A stretch of 64,000 nucleotides of DNA from JBCCMF01 sp038747545 (GTDB lineage: Bacteria; Bacteroidota; Rhodothermia; Rhodothermales; JBCCMF01), in NCBI GenBank assembly GCA_038747545.1, contig JBCDJT010000006.1, forward strand, positions 1-64,000, in the 5' to 3' direction. Within the stretch, counting starts at the first letter, position 1; each line of letters begins with the position of its first letter. The translations under genes and the position numbers were made by a program. This document shows positions 42,421-51,228 of the stretch, piece after piece. Under the pieces are notes generated by a model. The model did not search any database. It saw nothing but the letters and a program-made list of their open reading frames with translations, and had not been told where the DNA came from.

Positions 42421-43962
42421 TCAGTCGTTCTCGTCCTTCAACACGCCGTGGTCGACGGGGACCGGGTACTTGTTGCTGAAGCAGGCATTGCAGTAGCCGA
42501 GGCCATTGGGGTTAGCCGCCCGGACAGCGCGCATCAGGCCATCTACGGTCAGGTAGCCGAGGGTATCTACTCCGAGCCAGTTAGCCATCGCTGAGATGTC
42601 GTGGCTGTCTACGCCGGTCTCGGGATCGACGTGGCGGAATTGGTTGACGAGCAGTTCGTCATAGCTGGGGAAGTCCATGCCGTAGTAGCACGGGCTCTGC
42701 ACGGGTGGGGAGGAGACGCGGAAATGCACCTCGGCCGCGCCCGCGTCGCGCACCATCTTGACGAGCTGGCGCGCTGTAGTGCCGCGTACTATCGAGTCGT
42801 CTACCATCACCACTACGCGGTCCTGGAGAACGCCCACCACCGTGTTGAACTTGGAGCGCACCTTAAGTTCGCGGTTGCCTTGTCCTGGCGCGATGAACGT
42901 GCGGCCCACGTAGTGGTTACGGATCAGGCCGATCTCGTACCGGCAGCGGTTGTAGCCTTGCGTCTTGTTGGTCTCCGTCACGTACCCCAGCGTGGCCGTG
43001 TTCGAGGAGTCGGGCACGGAAATCACGATGGGTGGTTTCTCGCCTTCGGGCACGGCAGGAACGGGCGCATCATGGGCGAGCTCCTTGCCAATCTTGCGGC
43101 GGACCTTGTCCACCATCTCGCCGAACACCTTTGAGTCGGGGCGGGAGAAGTAGACGTACTCAAAGACGCACTGGCTCACGCCGAACGGTTGCGCCAGCTG
43201 GTAGCTCCAGAAATGCTCTGGACCTTTCTGGCACGTGTCCCGGTCGATGATCAGCATCTCGCCAGGACGGATGTCGCGGATGTAGGTAGCGCCGATGAGG
43301 TCGAAGGCGCAGGTTTCGCTGGCCACGCAGTATGCCGGACCACCGGGTTGATCGGGGTCGCCAAGCCGGCCGAGCGCCAGTGGGCGGAAGCCACTCGGGT
43401 CGCGCACAGCAATCAGGGCGTCGTCAGTAAGCATCACGAGCGAGAAGGCGCCCTCAATCTGGGTCAGCGCGTCGATGATGCGATCGGTAGAGCGGCTGCG
43501 GCGGCTCTGCGCGATCAGGTGGAGGATGAGTTCGCTGTCAGTGGTGGACTGAAACAACGTGCCGCGTTCGATGAAAGACTTCCTGAGCTCTCGCGCGTTG
43601 GAAAGGTTACCGTTATGCGCCAGAGCGAGGTTGCCGCCCCGGTAATGCACCATAAAGGGCTGGATGTTCGAGAAATTGTCGGCCGAGCCGCTAGTGGAGT
43701 ACCGCGTGTGCCCGATCCCAGAGCGTCCCATCAAGGTGTCATTGAAGACCGTCTCGTCTTTGAAGACGTCGGTAACGAGCCCAAAGTCGCGGTGGATGGG
43801 CATCACCATGCGCTGGCGGTGCTCGTCGAACGTGGAGGTCACGATGCCACACGACTCTTGGCCGCGATGCTGGAGGGCATGCAGGCCGTAATAGATATGA
43901 CGCGCGGCGTTATCGGCGTTGAAGATGCCGAAGACGCCACAATACTCTTTGATCCGTCGCAT
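42421..43962 (-). CDS. purF: Amidophosphoribosyltransferase (Fe-S-containing type)
   Basis: The product is 513 residues. It catalyses the first committed step of purine synthesis, PRPP plus glutamine to phosphoribosylamine. The N-terminal Ntn nucleophile is Cys8 (EYCGVFGI), so a 7-residue propeptide must be removed. HALQHRGQESCGIV, IGHTRYSTSG and LALAHNGNL are glutaminase blocks; VVMVDDSIVRGTT is the PRPP loop. Cysteines in QCVFEYVYF, SPCYYGMDF and YCNACFSNKYP match the four ligands of the Bacillus-type [4Fe-4S] cluster. It follows the DUF2279-like gene by 27 bp. Confidence 0.97.
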   Translation of the reverse strand: MRRIKEYCGVFGIFNADNAARHIYYGLHALQHRGQESCGIVTSTFDEHRQRMVMPIHRDFGLVTDVFKDETVFNDTLMGRSGIGHTRYSTSGSADNFSNIQPFMVHYRGGNLALAHNGNLSNARELRKSFIERGTLFQSTTDSELILHLIAQSRRSRSTDRIIDALTQIEGAFSLVMLTDDALIAVRDPSGFRPLALGRLGDPDQPGGPAYCVASETCAFDLIGATYIRDIRPGEMLIIDRDTCQKGPEHFWSYQLAQPFGVSQCVFEYVYFSRPDSKVFGEMVDKVRRKIGKELAHDAPVPAVPEGEKPPIVISVPDSSNTATLGYVTETNKTQGYNRCRYEIGLIRNHYVGRTFIAPGQGNRELKVRSKFNTVVGVLQDRVVVMVDDSIVRGTTARQLVKMVRDAGAAEVHFRVSSPPVQSPCYYGMDFPSYDELLVNQFRHVDPETGVDSHDISAMANWLGVDTLGYLTVDGLMRAVRAANPNGLGYCNACFSNKYPVPVDHGVLKDEND

Positions 43963-43989
43963 AAGGGGCGGGAGGGGTAAGGGCGGGGG

Positions 43990-44460
43990 TTACCAAACAA
44001 TTAAGCCGACGGCGAGCAGTATGCCCAGGCCATCGGCTATGAGGTCACGCGTGCTAAAGCGGCCACGCGGTTTGTGGCGGTCGTAGAGTTCCTTGGCGAG
44101 CCCAACGGCAGCTGTGCCAGACACCGACAGGGGAAGGGCTTGCATTTCTGAGCGCGCACCCTTGTTGACCAGCACGTATTGGCTGCCAAGGGTAAGCAAA
44201 AAGCTGAACGCCAGATGCTGCATCTTATCGCGCCCCAGCCAAGGGTCGCTGTTCGAGGAGAACGAAGTGGGCGGTACAGCGTGCGGTGCCGGGGAGAGGT
44301 ACTGCGCACGGTTTAATGTAGGCAATTCGGGTGTGTAAAACGCAGCTGGTGGGATGTGAAATCGGTGTGTTTCCTCCACTGGCACGGCCTCTTGCGCCAG
44401 AAGGGGGGATGCTCCCACGAGCAACAACACACTCCACATCGCTCCAGGCCTGCGCATCAC
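43990..44460 (-). CDS. Exported DUF2279/YfiM-like protein
   Basis: The product is 156 residues with a signal peptide (MWSVLLLVGASPLLAQ). The C-terminal half has DKMQHLAFSFLLTLGSQYV, VGLAKELYDR and STRDLIADGLGILLAVGL, the conserved D-K-x-x-H, K-E-x-x-D and D-L-x-x-D/N-x-x-G pattern of the YfiM/DUF2279 family. These proteins have short membrane helices with conserved polar residues; function unknown. Its ATG overlaps the GldE-like stop by 4 bp, implying coupled translation. Confidence 0.75.
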   Translation of the reverse strand: MMRRPGAMWSVLLLVGASPLLAQEAVPVEETHRFHIPPAAFYTPELPTLNRAQYLSPAPHAVPPTSFSSNSDPWLGRDKMQHLAFSFLLTLGSQYVLVNKGARSEMQALPLSVSGTAAVGLAKELYDRHKPRGRFSTRDLIADGLGILLAVGLIVW

Positions 44461-45833
44461 CCCGTGGCCTCATCAAGCAAGGACGCATCATGCGGCACGC
44501 GTGACACGCGGATGTTGCCAATGCGGTGGTTCTCGACGGTTTCTACTTCCAACGTCAGGCTCTCGTACGAAAAGGTATCGCCTACTTCAGGGATCGACCC
44601 TGAGAGACTGAAGATAAGCCCGCCCAGTGTTTCGAAGTCGTAGCCTTCGGTGTCTAGGTCCAGGCTGAGGACATCGCTGAAGTCGTCCAGGTCAATGCGG
44701 GCATCGAAGCGGTACGTGGCATCGTCCAAGGCTTCATACTCAGCGTCGGTTTGCTCGTCGTGTTCGTCGCGGATGTCGCCCACGATCTCTTCGAGCACAT
44801 CCTCTAGTGTGATGAGCCCTGCCGTGCCGCCATACTCGTCTACCACAATGGCGAGGTGCATCTTCCGCTGCTGGAAGTCGCGCAGCAGGTCGTCGAGCTT
44901 CTTACCGAGGGGGACGAACATGGCGGGGCGGGCCATCGTCGTCCAGTCGGGCGTCTCGTCGGGCGCGTGTGTGTTGAGGAGGGCGAGCAAGTCCTTGGCG
45001 TACAGAATGCCGAGGATGTTGTCAGGGTGGCCTGCATAGAGCGGCAGGCGTGAGTGGCCGCTGCTCCGAATAAGGGCCAAGGCCTCGCTCAGCGTGAACG
45101 TGACGGGCAGCGCCACCATATCGAGGCGGCTGACAAAGATCTCCCGCACGGAGGTCTCGCCAAACTCAACGATGGAGTGGATCAGCTCGCGCTCTTCGAT
45201 CTCTAAGGTGCCGTGCGCCTCGCCAATCTCGGCCATGGCTTTAAGGTCGTCGTTCGAGAGCGGCTGCACGGGCGCGTTGAAGCGGTCCTGCATCGACTTG
45301 GTGAAGCGCGCCAGCAGCCCAGACAGCGGCAGCAGCAGCCTGTGGAATAAGAGCAGGGGGCCGGAGACGCGACGGCTGAACGCGGCGGCGTTGCGCGTGG
45401 CCAGCACCTTGGGTGTGATTTCGCTCACCACGAGCAGTACGAACGTCAGCGTCACGACCTCCAGCGCGAAGAGCACCGCGGGCGAAAGGTTCAGGGAGAG
45501 GGCAAACTGTGCCGTGAGCACCGCTGCCAAGATGGCTGCCGACACGTTGATGAGCGTGTTCAGCGTCAGGATGGTGATGAGCAGGGCGCGAGGCCGTTCT
45601 AGCAGACGAAGGACGCGCTGGCTGGCACGATCCTGTGCCTTTTCCATGGCGGCCTTTGCGGAGCCAGAGAGTGAGAAGAGCGCGACCTCAGAGCCTGACA
45701 CGAAGCCAGAGGCGAGCAGAAGCGCCACGAAGAAGACGACTTCGATGGCGACGAGACTGGGCACGGCAGCGAGATCCGCTGCGGATTGAAAGAAGAGGGC
45801 CAGACTCGATATTCGAGGGGCGTCGGGGTCCAA
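44457..45833 (-). CDS. gldE: GldE-like CNNM/HlyC-CorC membrane protein
   Basis: The product is 458 residues. An N-terminal CNNM/DUF21 domain with four membrane segments (LVAIEVVFFVALLLASGFVS, ALLITILTLNTLINVSAAIL, VVTLTFVLLVVSEITPKV) is followed by two CBS domains (about residues 225-350, including EYGGTAGLITLEDVLEEIVG) and a CorC_HlyC domain (about 370-450, EGYDFETLGGLIF). In Bacteroidota this architecture includes GldE, associated with gliding motility/T9SS lipoprotein GldD; related proteins are Mg or Co efflux transporters. gldD is not adjacent, so the gliding role is inferred from lineage only. Confidence 0.8.
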   Translation of the reverse strand: MDPDAPRISSLALFFQSAADLAAVPSLVAIEVVFFVALLLASGFVSGSEVALFSLSGSAKAAMEKAQDRASQRVLRLLERPRALLITILTLNTLINVSAAILAAVLTAQFALSLNLSPAVLFALEVVTLTFVLLVVSEITPKVLATRNAAAFSRRVSGPLLLFHRLLLPLSGLLARFTKSMQDRFNAPVQPLSNDDLKAMAEIGEAHGTLEIEERELIHSIVEFGETSVREIFVSRLDMVALPVTFTLSEALALIRSSGHSRLPLYAGHPDNILGILYAKDLLALLNTHAPDETPDWTTMARPAMFVPLGKKLDDLLRDFQQRKMHLAIVVDEYGGTAGLITLEDVLEEIVGDIRDEHDEQTDAEYEALDDATYRFDARIDLDDFSDVLSLDLDTEGYDFETLGGLIFSLSGSIPEVGDTFSYESLTLEVETVENHRIGNIRVSRVPHDASLLDEATG

Positions 45834-45911
45834 AGCCGGAGAGGGATCAACCCTCAGTTCGTTCTACAAACACAAGCTCGCCGAGCAAGCCAAGACTGTG
45901 CCACGGCGCGC

Positions 45912-45943
45912 GCCATGAGCGATCTGGACGAAACGCTCATGGC
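45912..45943. repeat. Perfect 10-bp inverted repeat between transporter and gldE genes
   Basis: GCCATGAGCG (45912-45921) and CGCTCATGGC (45934-45943) are exact reverse complements with a 12-nt loop. On the minus strand the hairpin begins 15 nt after the SNF-transporter stop and precedes gldE. No T run follows on either strand, so it may be a transcript-end stabiliser or processing site rather than a classic terminator. Confidence 0.6.
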
Positions 45944-45958
45944 CCGTGTACGCACAAC

Positions 45959-47338
45959 CTAGAAGTAGTTGCCCGTGACGATGATGAAAACGAGGATGAG
46001 CGAAATCGCGATGGGGCAGATGAACTTGATCAGGATGCGGATAGGCGCCTTGAGCGGCAGCGGGTGCCTGCCCTGCTCCAGCGCCTCAACCATCTTGTCG
46101 AAGCCCCACACCCAGCCCACAAACACACAGATCAGTATTGCCCCTAGACTAAGCGAGTAGTTGCCCCATATGATGTTCTGTACGCTGAGGAAGTCCAGCC
46201 CTTCACCTAAAAAGCCCGTCAGGAAGCCGTTGGCACCTTGGGACAGGGCCGAGGGGACAGCCAGCAGAAAGCAGCCTGCACCAAGCAGCCACGCGGCTTT
46301 GCTGCGGCTCCACCCCCGCTCGTCCACGAAGTACGACACGCATACTTCTAGGAGGCTGATGGTCGAGGTCAGTGCTGCGATGGCAAGCAACGCGTAGAAC
46401 GCGATGGCGAAGATGTTGCCCGCTGGGAGCGAACCGAAAATAGTAGGCAAGACCACGAAGACGAGACCTGGTCCGGCGTTAGGTTCTACGCCTGCCGAGA
46501 AGAGAGCAGGGAAAATGATGAGCCCCGCCAGAATGGCAATACCGGTGTCAAAGATGGCCACCGAGATGCCCGCCGAGTGGACGTTCTCGCTTTTGGGAAA
46601 GTAGGAGCCATAGGTGATCATGGCACCCATGCCCAAGCTCAAACTAAAGAGCGCTTGGCCGAGCGCGTTCATCACAACGCCCGTGGTGATTTTCGAGAAG
46701 TCGAACACAAAGAGGTAGCTGACCCCTTCCATCCCACCGGGCAGTGTCACGGAACGGATCGCGAGGATGACCAGGATGACCAGGAGAATCGGCATCAAGA
46801 TCTTGGTGGCGCGCTCAATGCCGCCCGAGACGCCACCGCGCACCACGACGATCGTTAAGAGGATGAATGCGCCAGCCAAGATGATGGGCATGATGGGGTC
46901 GCCGATGAGCTCGCCGAAGAGGGCATTGCTGGCATCGGCGCTGAGGCCGTCGCCAAACTCGCCGAGGACGGCTCGGTACAGGTACATGAGCGTCCAGCCC
47001 GCAATGACGCTGTAGAAGGCCAGGATGCCGAACCCGGTCAGGACGCCAAGGCCACCCACGACAGGCCAGAACTTGCTTGGTACCAGCGCTTTGAGAGCGC
47101 CGACGGGGTTCTTGCGGGTGGTCCGGCCGATAGCAAGTTCAGCAAAGAGCACGGGCACGCAGATCACGGCCACGAAGATCAGATAGATGAGTACAAACGC
47201 GCCGCCGCCGCTTTCTCCTGCGGTGTAGGGAAAGCGCCAAATGTTGCCAAGGCCGATGGCCGATCCAGCAGCAGCGAAGACGAAAGCGAGTTTCGAGCCC
47301 CACTGCCCGCGATCATCAGAAGGAGGGACAACGGCCAT
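45959..47338 (-). CDS. Sodium-dependent transporter, neurotransmitter:sodium symporter (SNF) family
   Basis: The product is 459 residues from ATG 47338; the further 47 upstream codons are open but not family-like. About twelve membrane helices are visible. The signature opening WGSKLAFVFAAAGSAIGLGNIWRFPY holds the unwound TM1 Na/substrate site. GGGAFVLIYLIFVAVICVPVLFAELAIG and AFFSLSLGMGAMITYGSY-like segments follow (here ALFSLSLGMGAMITYGSYF). Bacterial members take up amino acids such as leucine, tryptophan or tyrosine with sodium. Substrate is not predictable. It is divergent from the aquaporin gene. Confidence 0.93.
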   Translation of the reverse strand: MAVVPPSDDRGQWGSKLAFVFAAAGSAIGLGNIWRFPYTAGESGGGAFVLIYLIFVAVICVPVLFAELAIGRTTRKNPVGALKALVPSKFWPVVGGLGVLTGFGILAFYSVIAGWTLMYLYRAVLGEFGDGLSADASNALFGELIGDPIMPIILAGAFILLTIVVVRGGVSGGIERATKILMPILLVILVILAIRSVTLPGGMEGVSYLFVFDFSKITTGVVMNALGQALFSLSLGMGAMITYGSYFPKSENVHSAGISVAIFDTGIAILAGLIIFPALFSAGVEPNAGPGLVFVVLPTIFGSLPAGNIFAIAFYALLAIAALTSTISLLEVCVSYFVDERGWSRSKAAWLLGAGCFLLAVPSALSQGANGFLTGFLGEGLDFLSVQNIIWGNYSLSLGAILICVFVGWVWGFDKMVEALEQGRHPLPLKAPIRILIKFICPIAISLILVFIIVTGNYF

Positions 47339-47566
47339 GAATACGTGTACGTTAGGTGGCGGTAGCGAAAAGAAGGCCGCAAAATCTAACACGGGGAGCC
47401 GAAACGCAAGGGCTGGCGCAGTAGAGCCCTCGATTTCGGCACTCGGTGTCGGCAGATGGCATAGCATCAGCATGACCAATGCGTTGGGATTGCTCTGGCG
47501 CGCTTGGAGGTCTGGGACAGAACGTGTAGCTTGTAACGTTCCTCGTTACCACCATCCCCCAATCCC

Positions 47567-48217
47567 ATGAAAAAGTACCTCACCGAGTTTATAGGCACGT
47601 TCTTCCTGGTCCTCACCATCGGTCTCGCCGTCGCAAGTGGCTCCCCCCTGGCTCCGTTAGCTATTGGTAGTGCGCTGATGGTGCTCGTGTACATGGGCGG
47701 CCATGTGTCCGGCGCGCACTACAACCCCGCGGTGACCATTGCGATCGTCGCGCTTGGCAAGATGGAGCGCGCCGATGTGTTGCCCTACATTGGCGCACAA
47801 ATCGTGGGTGCCTTCGCCGCCGCTGCAACATCGTTCCTCATCGTGGGCAGCACCTTTGCGCCCGCACCTGCGGCAGAGGCACCCATGCTGGCCGTCTTGC
47901 TCGTCGAGTTCCTGTTTACGTTCATGCTGGTGCTCGTCATCATGAACGTGGCGGTGGCCAAAGCCACGGAAGGCAACGGATTCTACGGCCTCGCCATCGG
48001 TTTCACCGTCACTGCTGCAGCGTTTGCGGGCGGGGGCATCTCCGGGGGCGCGTTTAACCCGGCTGTGGGCATTGGCCCTATCGTGATGAATGCCCTCGCT
48101 GGTGATGGAGGGTTCGCGGATCTCTGGATCTACCTGGTCGCCCCAATCGCAGGTGGGCTGGCGGCTATGCTGGTCTTCAATATCCAGGAGGCCGAGAAAG
48201 AAGCCGCCTATGCCTGA
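47567..48217 (+). CDS. Aquaporin / MIP-family channel
   Basis: The product is 216 residues with six membrane helices. The two half-helix pore motifs are SGAHYNPAVTIAIVALGK and GGAFNPAVGIGPIVM, both with intact NPA. MKKYLTEFIGTFFLVLTIGLA is the standard helix 1. The constriction-site residues were not derived, so water versus glycerol or other solute preference is open. A long hairpin terminator follows the stop. Confidence 0.94.
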   Translation: MKKYLTEFIGTFFLVLTIGLAVASGSPLAPLAIGSALMVLVYMGGHVSGAHYNPAVTIAIVALGKMERADVLPYIGAQIVGAFAAAATSFLIVGSTFAPAPAAEAPMLAVLLVEFLFTFMLVLVIMNVAVAKATEGNGFYGLAIGFTVTAAAFAGGGISGGAFNPAVGIGPIVMNALAGDGGFADLWIYLVAPIAGGLAAMLVFNIQEAEKEAAYA

Positions 48218-48238
48218 CCATAGTTTGCCGAAAGGGTG

Positions 48239-48282
48239 AGCGGAGGGGTAGCGATGTATCTATCAGCCGCTGCCCCTCTGCT
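48239..48282 (+). terminator. Long hairpin terminator after the aquaporin gene
   Basis: A 15-bp stem (48239-48253 with 48268-48282) contains two G-T wobbles and no mismatch, with a 14-nt loop. It begins 21 bp past the aquaporin stop. The downstream T content (TGTGTT) is weak, so termination may be partial. Confidence 0.6.
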
Positions 48283-48398
48283 TGTGTTCAGCTAATCGCG
48301 CATTGACATGCCCTCTTTCGGGATTACGCCATCATCCGAGCGCGCGCCCGGATGTAGCCCTCCGCTTCAATCGCTTTACTCCAACCCAGCCTGCTGTG

Positions 48399-49238
48399 AA
48401 CGTCACCGATCTCCTGCCCGACAACCTCTTCGCTGACCACACGGTGTTTATCACGGGAGGCGGCAGTGGCATCAACTTCGGTATCGCCCAGACCTTTGCG
48501 CGGCTGGGTGCCCAGCTCGCGATCTGCGGGCGCACGCAAGAGAAGCTAGATCGTGCCCAAGCCGACCTCGAAGCGCTGGGCGCCGAGGTGTTCACCGCTG
48601 TGGCCGATGTGCGGGACTACGATGCGCTCGCAGCAGCGTTTGAGGCCACCAGCGATGCGCTCGGCCCGATTCATACGCTCGTCTGCGGAGCCGCTGGCAA
48701 TTTCCTCGCGCCCGCTGAGAAGCTAAGCGCCAACGGCTTCAAAGCGGTCGTAGACATTGATCTGCTCGGGTCGTTCAACGCGGCGCGTGCGGCGTTCGAC
48801 CAGCTCAAGGCGACGGGTGGCAACATCATCTTCATCTCGGCAGGGCAGTCGTTTGTCCCGTACATGGCGCAGGCGCACGCTGGGGCAGCCAAAGCAGGCG
48901 TAGACAACCTGATGCGCAATCTCGCGCTGGAGTGGGGGCGTTTTGGCATCCGGTCCAACAGCATCGCGCCTGGACCCATTGGCGGTACGGAAGGCATGAA
49001 ACGCCTAGCGCCAGACGACCCTAAGCTACAAGCTCGGTTCAAGCAGATCGTGCCGCTCCAGCGCTTCGGCACCGTCCAGGACATCGGTCACGCTGCTGTG
49101 TTTTTGGCTTCGCCCCTGGCGTCATACGTTACGGGCACCTGCCTCGTGGTGGACGGTGGCATGAACCTGCCCGGCTCTGGGCTTTTCGGGGCGTTGGTGC
49201 GCGAAGGCATGCGTGCCCAACGCGACGGCGGCGCCTGA
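48399..49238 (+). CDS. SDR oxidoreductase, 2,4-dienoyl-CoA-reductase-like
   Basis: The product is 279 residues from GTG 48399, giving MNVTDLLPDNLFADHTVFIT; the earlier open frame is unlike the family. The cofactor motif is ITGGGSGINFGIA. The usual SDR Tyr-x3-Lys is replaced by AHAGAAKAGVDNLMRNLALEW, keeping Lys but not Tyr, as in NADPH-dependent 2,4-dienoyl-CoA reductases. GIRSNSIAPGPIGGTEGM closes the substrate loop. It may serve degradation of unsaturated fatty acids, although no other beta-oxidation gene adjoins it. Confidence 0.85.
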   Translation, partial: NVTDLLPDNLFADHTVFITGGGSGINFGIAQTFARLGAQLAICGRTQEKLDRAQADLEALGAEVFTAVADVRDYDALAAAFEATSDALGPIHTLVCGAAGNFLAPAEKLSANGFKAVVDIDLLGSFNAARAAFDQLKATGGNIIFISAGQSFVPYMAQAHAGAAKAGVDNLMRNLALEWGRFGIRSNSIAPGPIGGTEGMKRLAPDDPKLQARFKQIVPLQRFGTVQDIGHAAVFLASPLASYVTGTCLVVDGGMNLPGSGLFGALVREGMRAQRDGGA

Positions 49239-49325
49239 CGGACGGAATACTCCGATTGGGCGATGGGCAACGAGCATCTTGACGCCTAGACTGTCCGCAA
49301 TCCGTCTAGCGAATGAGAGCGTATC

Positions 49326-50180
49326 ATGACGCGCCAACGCCTGCAGCAATTGCTTGCCCTACTGCTTTGCAGCGTAGCATGGTGTACGGCTGGACCGCAG
49401 GCGCTGGCACAGCGGTTTTATCCATTCCTTCTTGTGGAGCAGAGCCAAACCGATACCGACTTCGCGCAGGTCAACACGTTTTTCGACAGCTTCAACACGT
49501 TCTGGCAGTCAAGCCAGCGCGAGGCCTTTCAGCCCCTCCTAGCCGAGGACTTTACGCACTATCGCTTTGGCGGCGGCTTCCGGCTGCTGATGGCAGAGCG
49601 CAGCCTCGGCTTTAGCATCCAGACCGCATTCACCTACGGTCACGTGGGGACAGACCGGCAGTTCCGCTACACCAATGGCATGGGGCACGACATGGACGTG
49701 ACGCATCGCGAGTACAGCTGGGACTTCCAGATGGGCCCGGTCATCGCAAAGCGGATCTTGCTGCAAGGGATTCTGAACGGCTACTTCCGCGACCTCTCGT
49801 ACCGCATGTACACACGCTTCCAGGACGGCTCGCGCAGCCTCGGTAACGTCTACAAGATCTCCGGGGTGTACACCGGGCTGGGCTCGTCGCTCGAGGTAGG
49901 CGTGGGCGGAGGCATCCGGCTAGGGCCGCTCTACCTGAATGCCAAGTGGGTCACGCCGCTGTCGGGGTTTCCGCCCGGCCAAAACCTCGTGGACCTGGAT
50001 GATTACGACAACGATGAGTTCCCACCTACCCAACTGCCCACCGATTACGCGTTGTGGGCCACGGATCCCGTCGAGTTTGCGCAGCGCGATGCGGCGGGCG
50101 ACCCGGTGGGCGTCAAGGTAGACGCCCTGCGCGGCTCACGGATCACGTTCGGGCTGGAACTGTGGCTCGGAGGATGGTGA
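49326..50180 (+). CDS. Exported beta-rich protein, probable outer-membrane barrel, unknown family
   Basis: The product is 284 residues with a signal peptide ending near ALAQ (about residue 29). The mature part alternates hydrophobic and polar residues in segments of barrel-strand length (FRLLMAERSLGFSIQTAFTYG, YSWDFQMGPVIAKRILLQGI, LEVGVGGGIRLGPLYLNAKW) and ends with ITFGLELWLGGW, a strand closing on an aromatic residue as in outer-membrane proteins. The N-terminal VEQSQTDTDFAQVNTFFDSF is distinctive but not recognised. The next gene begins 2 bp after its stop, so the two form a pair. Confidence 0.65.
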   Translation: MTRQRLQQLLALLLCSVAWCTAGPQALAQRFYPFLLVEQSQTDTDFAQVNTFFDSFNTFWQSSQREAFQPLLAEDFTHYRFGGGFRLLMAERSLGFSIQTAFTYGHVGTDRQFRYTNGMGHDMDVTHREYSWDFQMGPVIAKRILLQGILNGYFRDLSYRMYTRFQDGSRSLGNVYKISGVYTGLGSSLEVGVGGGIRLGPLYLNAKWVTPLSGFPPGQNLVDLDDYDNDEFPPTQLPTDYALWATDPVEFAQRDAAGDPVGVKVDALRGSRITFGLELWLGGW

Positions 50181-50182
50181 CC

Positions 50183-50677
50183 ATGTACAAATCTCGACCC
50201 TTACTCCTCACCGTAGTGGCCTTCCTGGTCCTGTCAGCATGTATTCCCGCCAATCGGGAACGCAAGCAACTGCTTGGCACGTGGGACATCGTGCATTCGG
50301 AGCGCATTGCTATCTTCGACGATGGCAGCACCGAGGTGTTCGAGGACCTGACCGATGCGGGAACGCTTGAGATCTCGGAGGGCGGAGTCACGGGTATCCT
50401 GACCGACTTCGTGCTGGACTACACCAACTTCGCGGGCACGCGAATCAACTTTGAGGGCAGCGTCAGCGTGGACGAAGAAACGTCGCGCGTGCTCCTCAGC
50501 CCGTTCGACTGCGGAAGCAGTATTTTCAACTGCTCGCTCGTGATGAACGTGCAGGAAGACAAGCGGCGGCAGCAAATCTGGACGTACTTCTACACCGATC
50601 CACCCCGGCAGGGCCAGTACGACCCCACCGCCAACGACACGCACTTCCGCTGGACGCTCACGCTACGGAAGCAGTGA
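50183..50677 (+). CDS. Lipoprotein with lipocalin-like pattern, unknown function
   Basis: The product is 164 residues from ATG 50183. MYKSRPLLLTVVAFLVLSAC is a lipoprotein signal. The mature start RKQLLGTWDIVHSERIAIFDDGS resembles lipocalin-like DUFs, where G-x-W marks the first strand, followed by six or more strands and FRWTLTLRKQ at the end. Two cysteines (FDCGSSIFNC) could form a disulfide. It is only 2 bp from the upstream barrel-like gene, so a shared envelope role is likely. Confidence 0.7.
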   Translation: MYKSRPLLLTVVAFLVLSACIPANRERKQLLGTWDIVHSERIAIFDDGSTEVFEDLTDAGTLEISEGGVTGILTDFVLDYTNFAGTRINFEGSVSVDEETSRVLLSPFDCGSSIFNCSLVMNVQEDKRRQQIWTYFYTDPPRQGQYDPTANDTHFRWTLTLRKQ

Positions 50678-50765
50678 TCCCGATCTGCTTTCGATTGCTA
50701 AGCGCGTACTCCTAGGTGCAACGCCGGGGGCAACCGCGGGACACGGTCGAGTGGGCAAAGCGCAC

Positions 50766-51068
50766 TCATTCGACTTCTTCAATGACTTCAAACGTCACCC
50801 GCTCACCCGCACGCACAGACAGGAAGCCTTTGACGTTCACCACGAAGTCGGCCACGCGCTTCTTGATCTTACCAGAGCGCAGCTTGCGATAGGTGACGCC
50901 ACTGAAGTGTACCTCGTCTTCTTCTACCAAGGCTTGCAGTTTGTCTTGCACGTCCTCCGTCGCAAAGAAGACGCCGCGTATCCTGCTGTTGACCGTTCGT
51001 TTGCGAAATGCGAAGCCTTCGCCTTCAATGTTTCCGAGGGTGGCGGATTGCAGCTGGTAGAGTGCCAT
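50766..51068 (-). CDS. Hypothetical 100-aa protein
   Basis: The product is 100 residues starting MALYQLQSATLGNIEGEGF. It has a predicted alpha/beta pattern with two basic patches (RKRTVNSRIR and YRKLRSGKIKKR) and a C-terminal strand rich in Val/Glu. No family was recognised. There is no signal peptide or membrane helix, so it is probably cytoplasmic. It stands alone between convergent and same-strand genes, and the 160 bp upstream are A+T-rich and may hold its promoter. Being real is supported by codon choice and the absence of a competing gene. Confidence 0.55.
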   Translation of the reverse strand: MALYQLQSATLGNIEGEGFAFRKRTVNSRIRGVFFATEDVQDKLQALVEEDEVHFSGVTYRKLRSGKIKKRVADFVVNVKGFLSVRAGERVTFEVIEEVE

Positions 51069-51228
51069 GGGGCATCAGAGATAAGTTGATCAACGAACAG
51101 TCGCCTTAATGCTGGGCGATTTTGATACAACGTACTATATCTGTGATACTTTTAAGTTCCTGTATTTCGTACGCTTACCCGCTGGGCGAACGGTTGAGAG
51201 GGTACCAAGTGGGCGCAGGCAGGCACAG

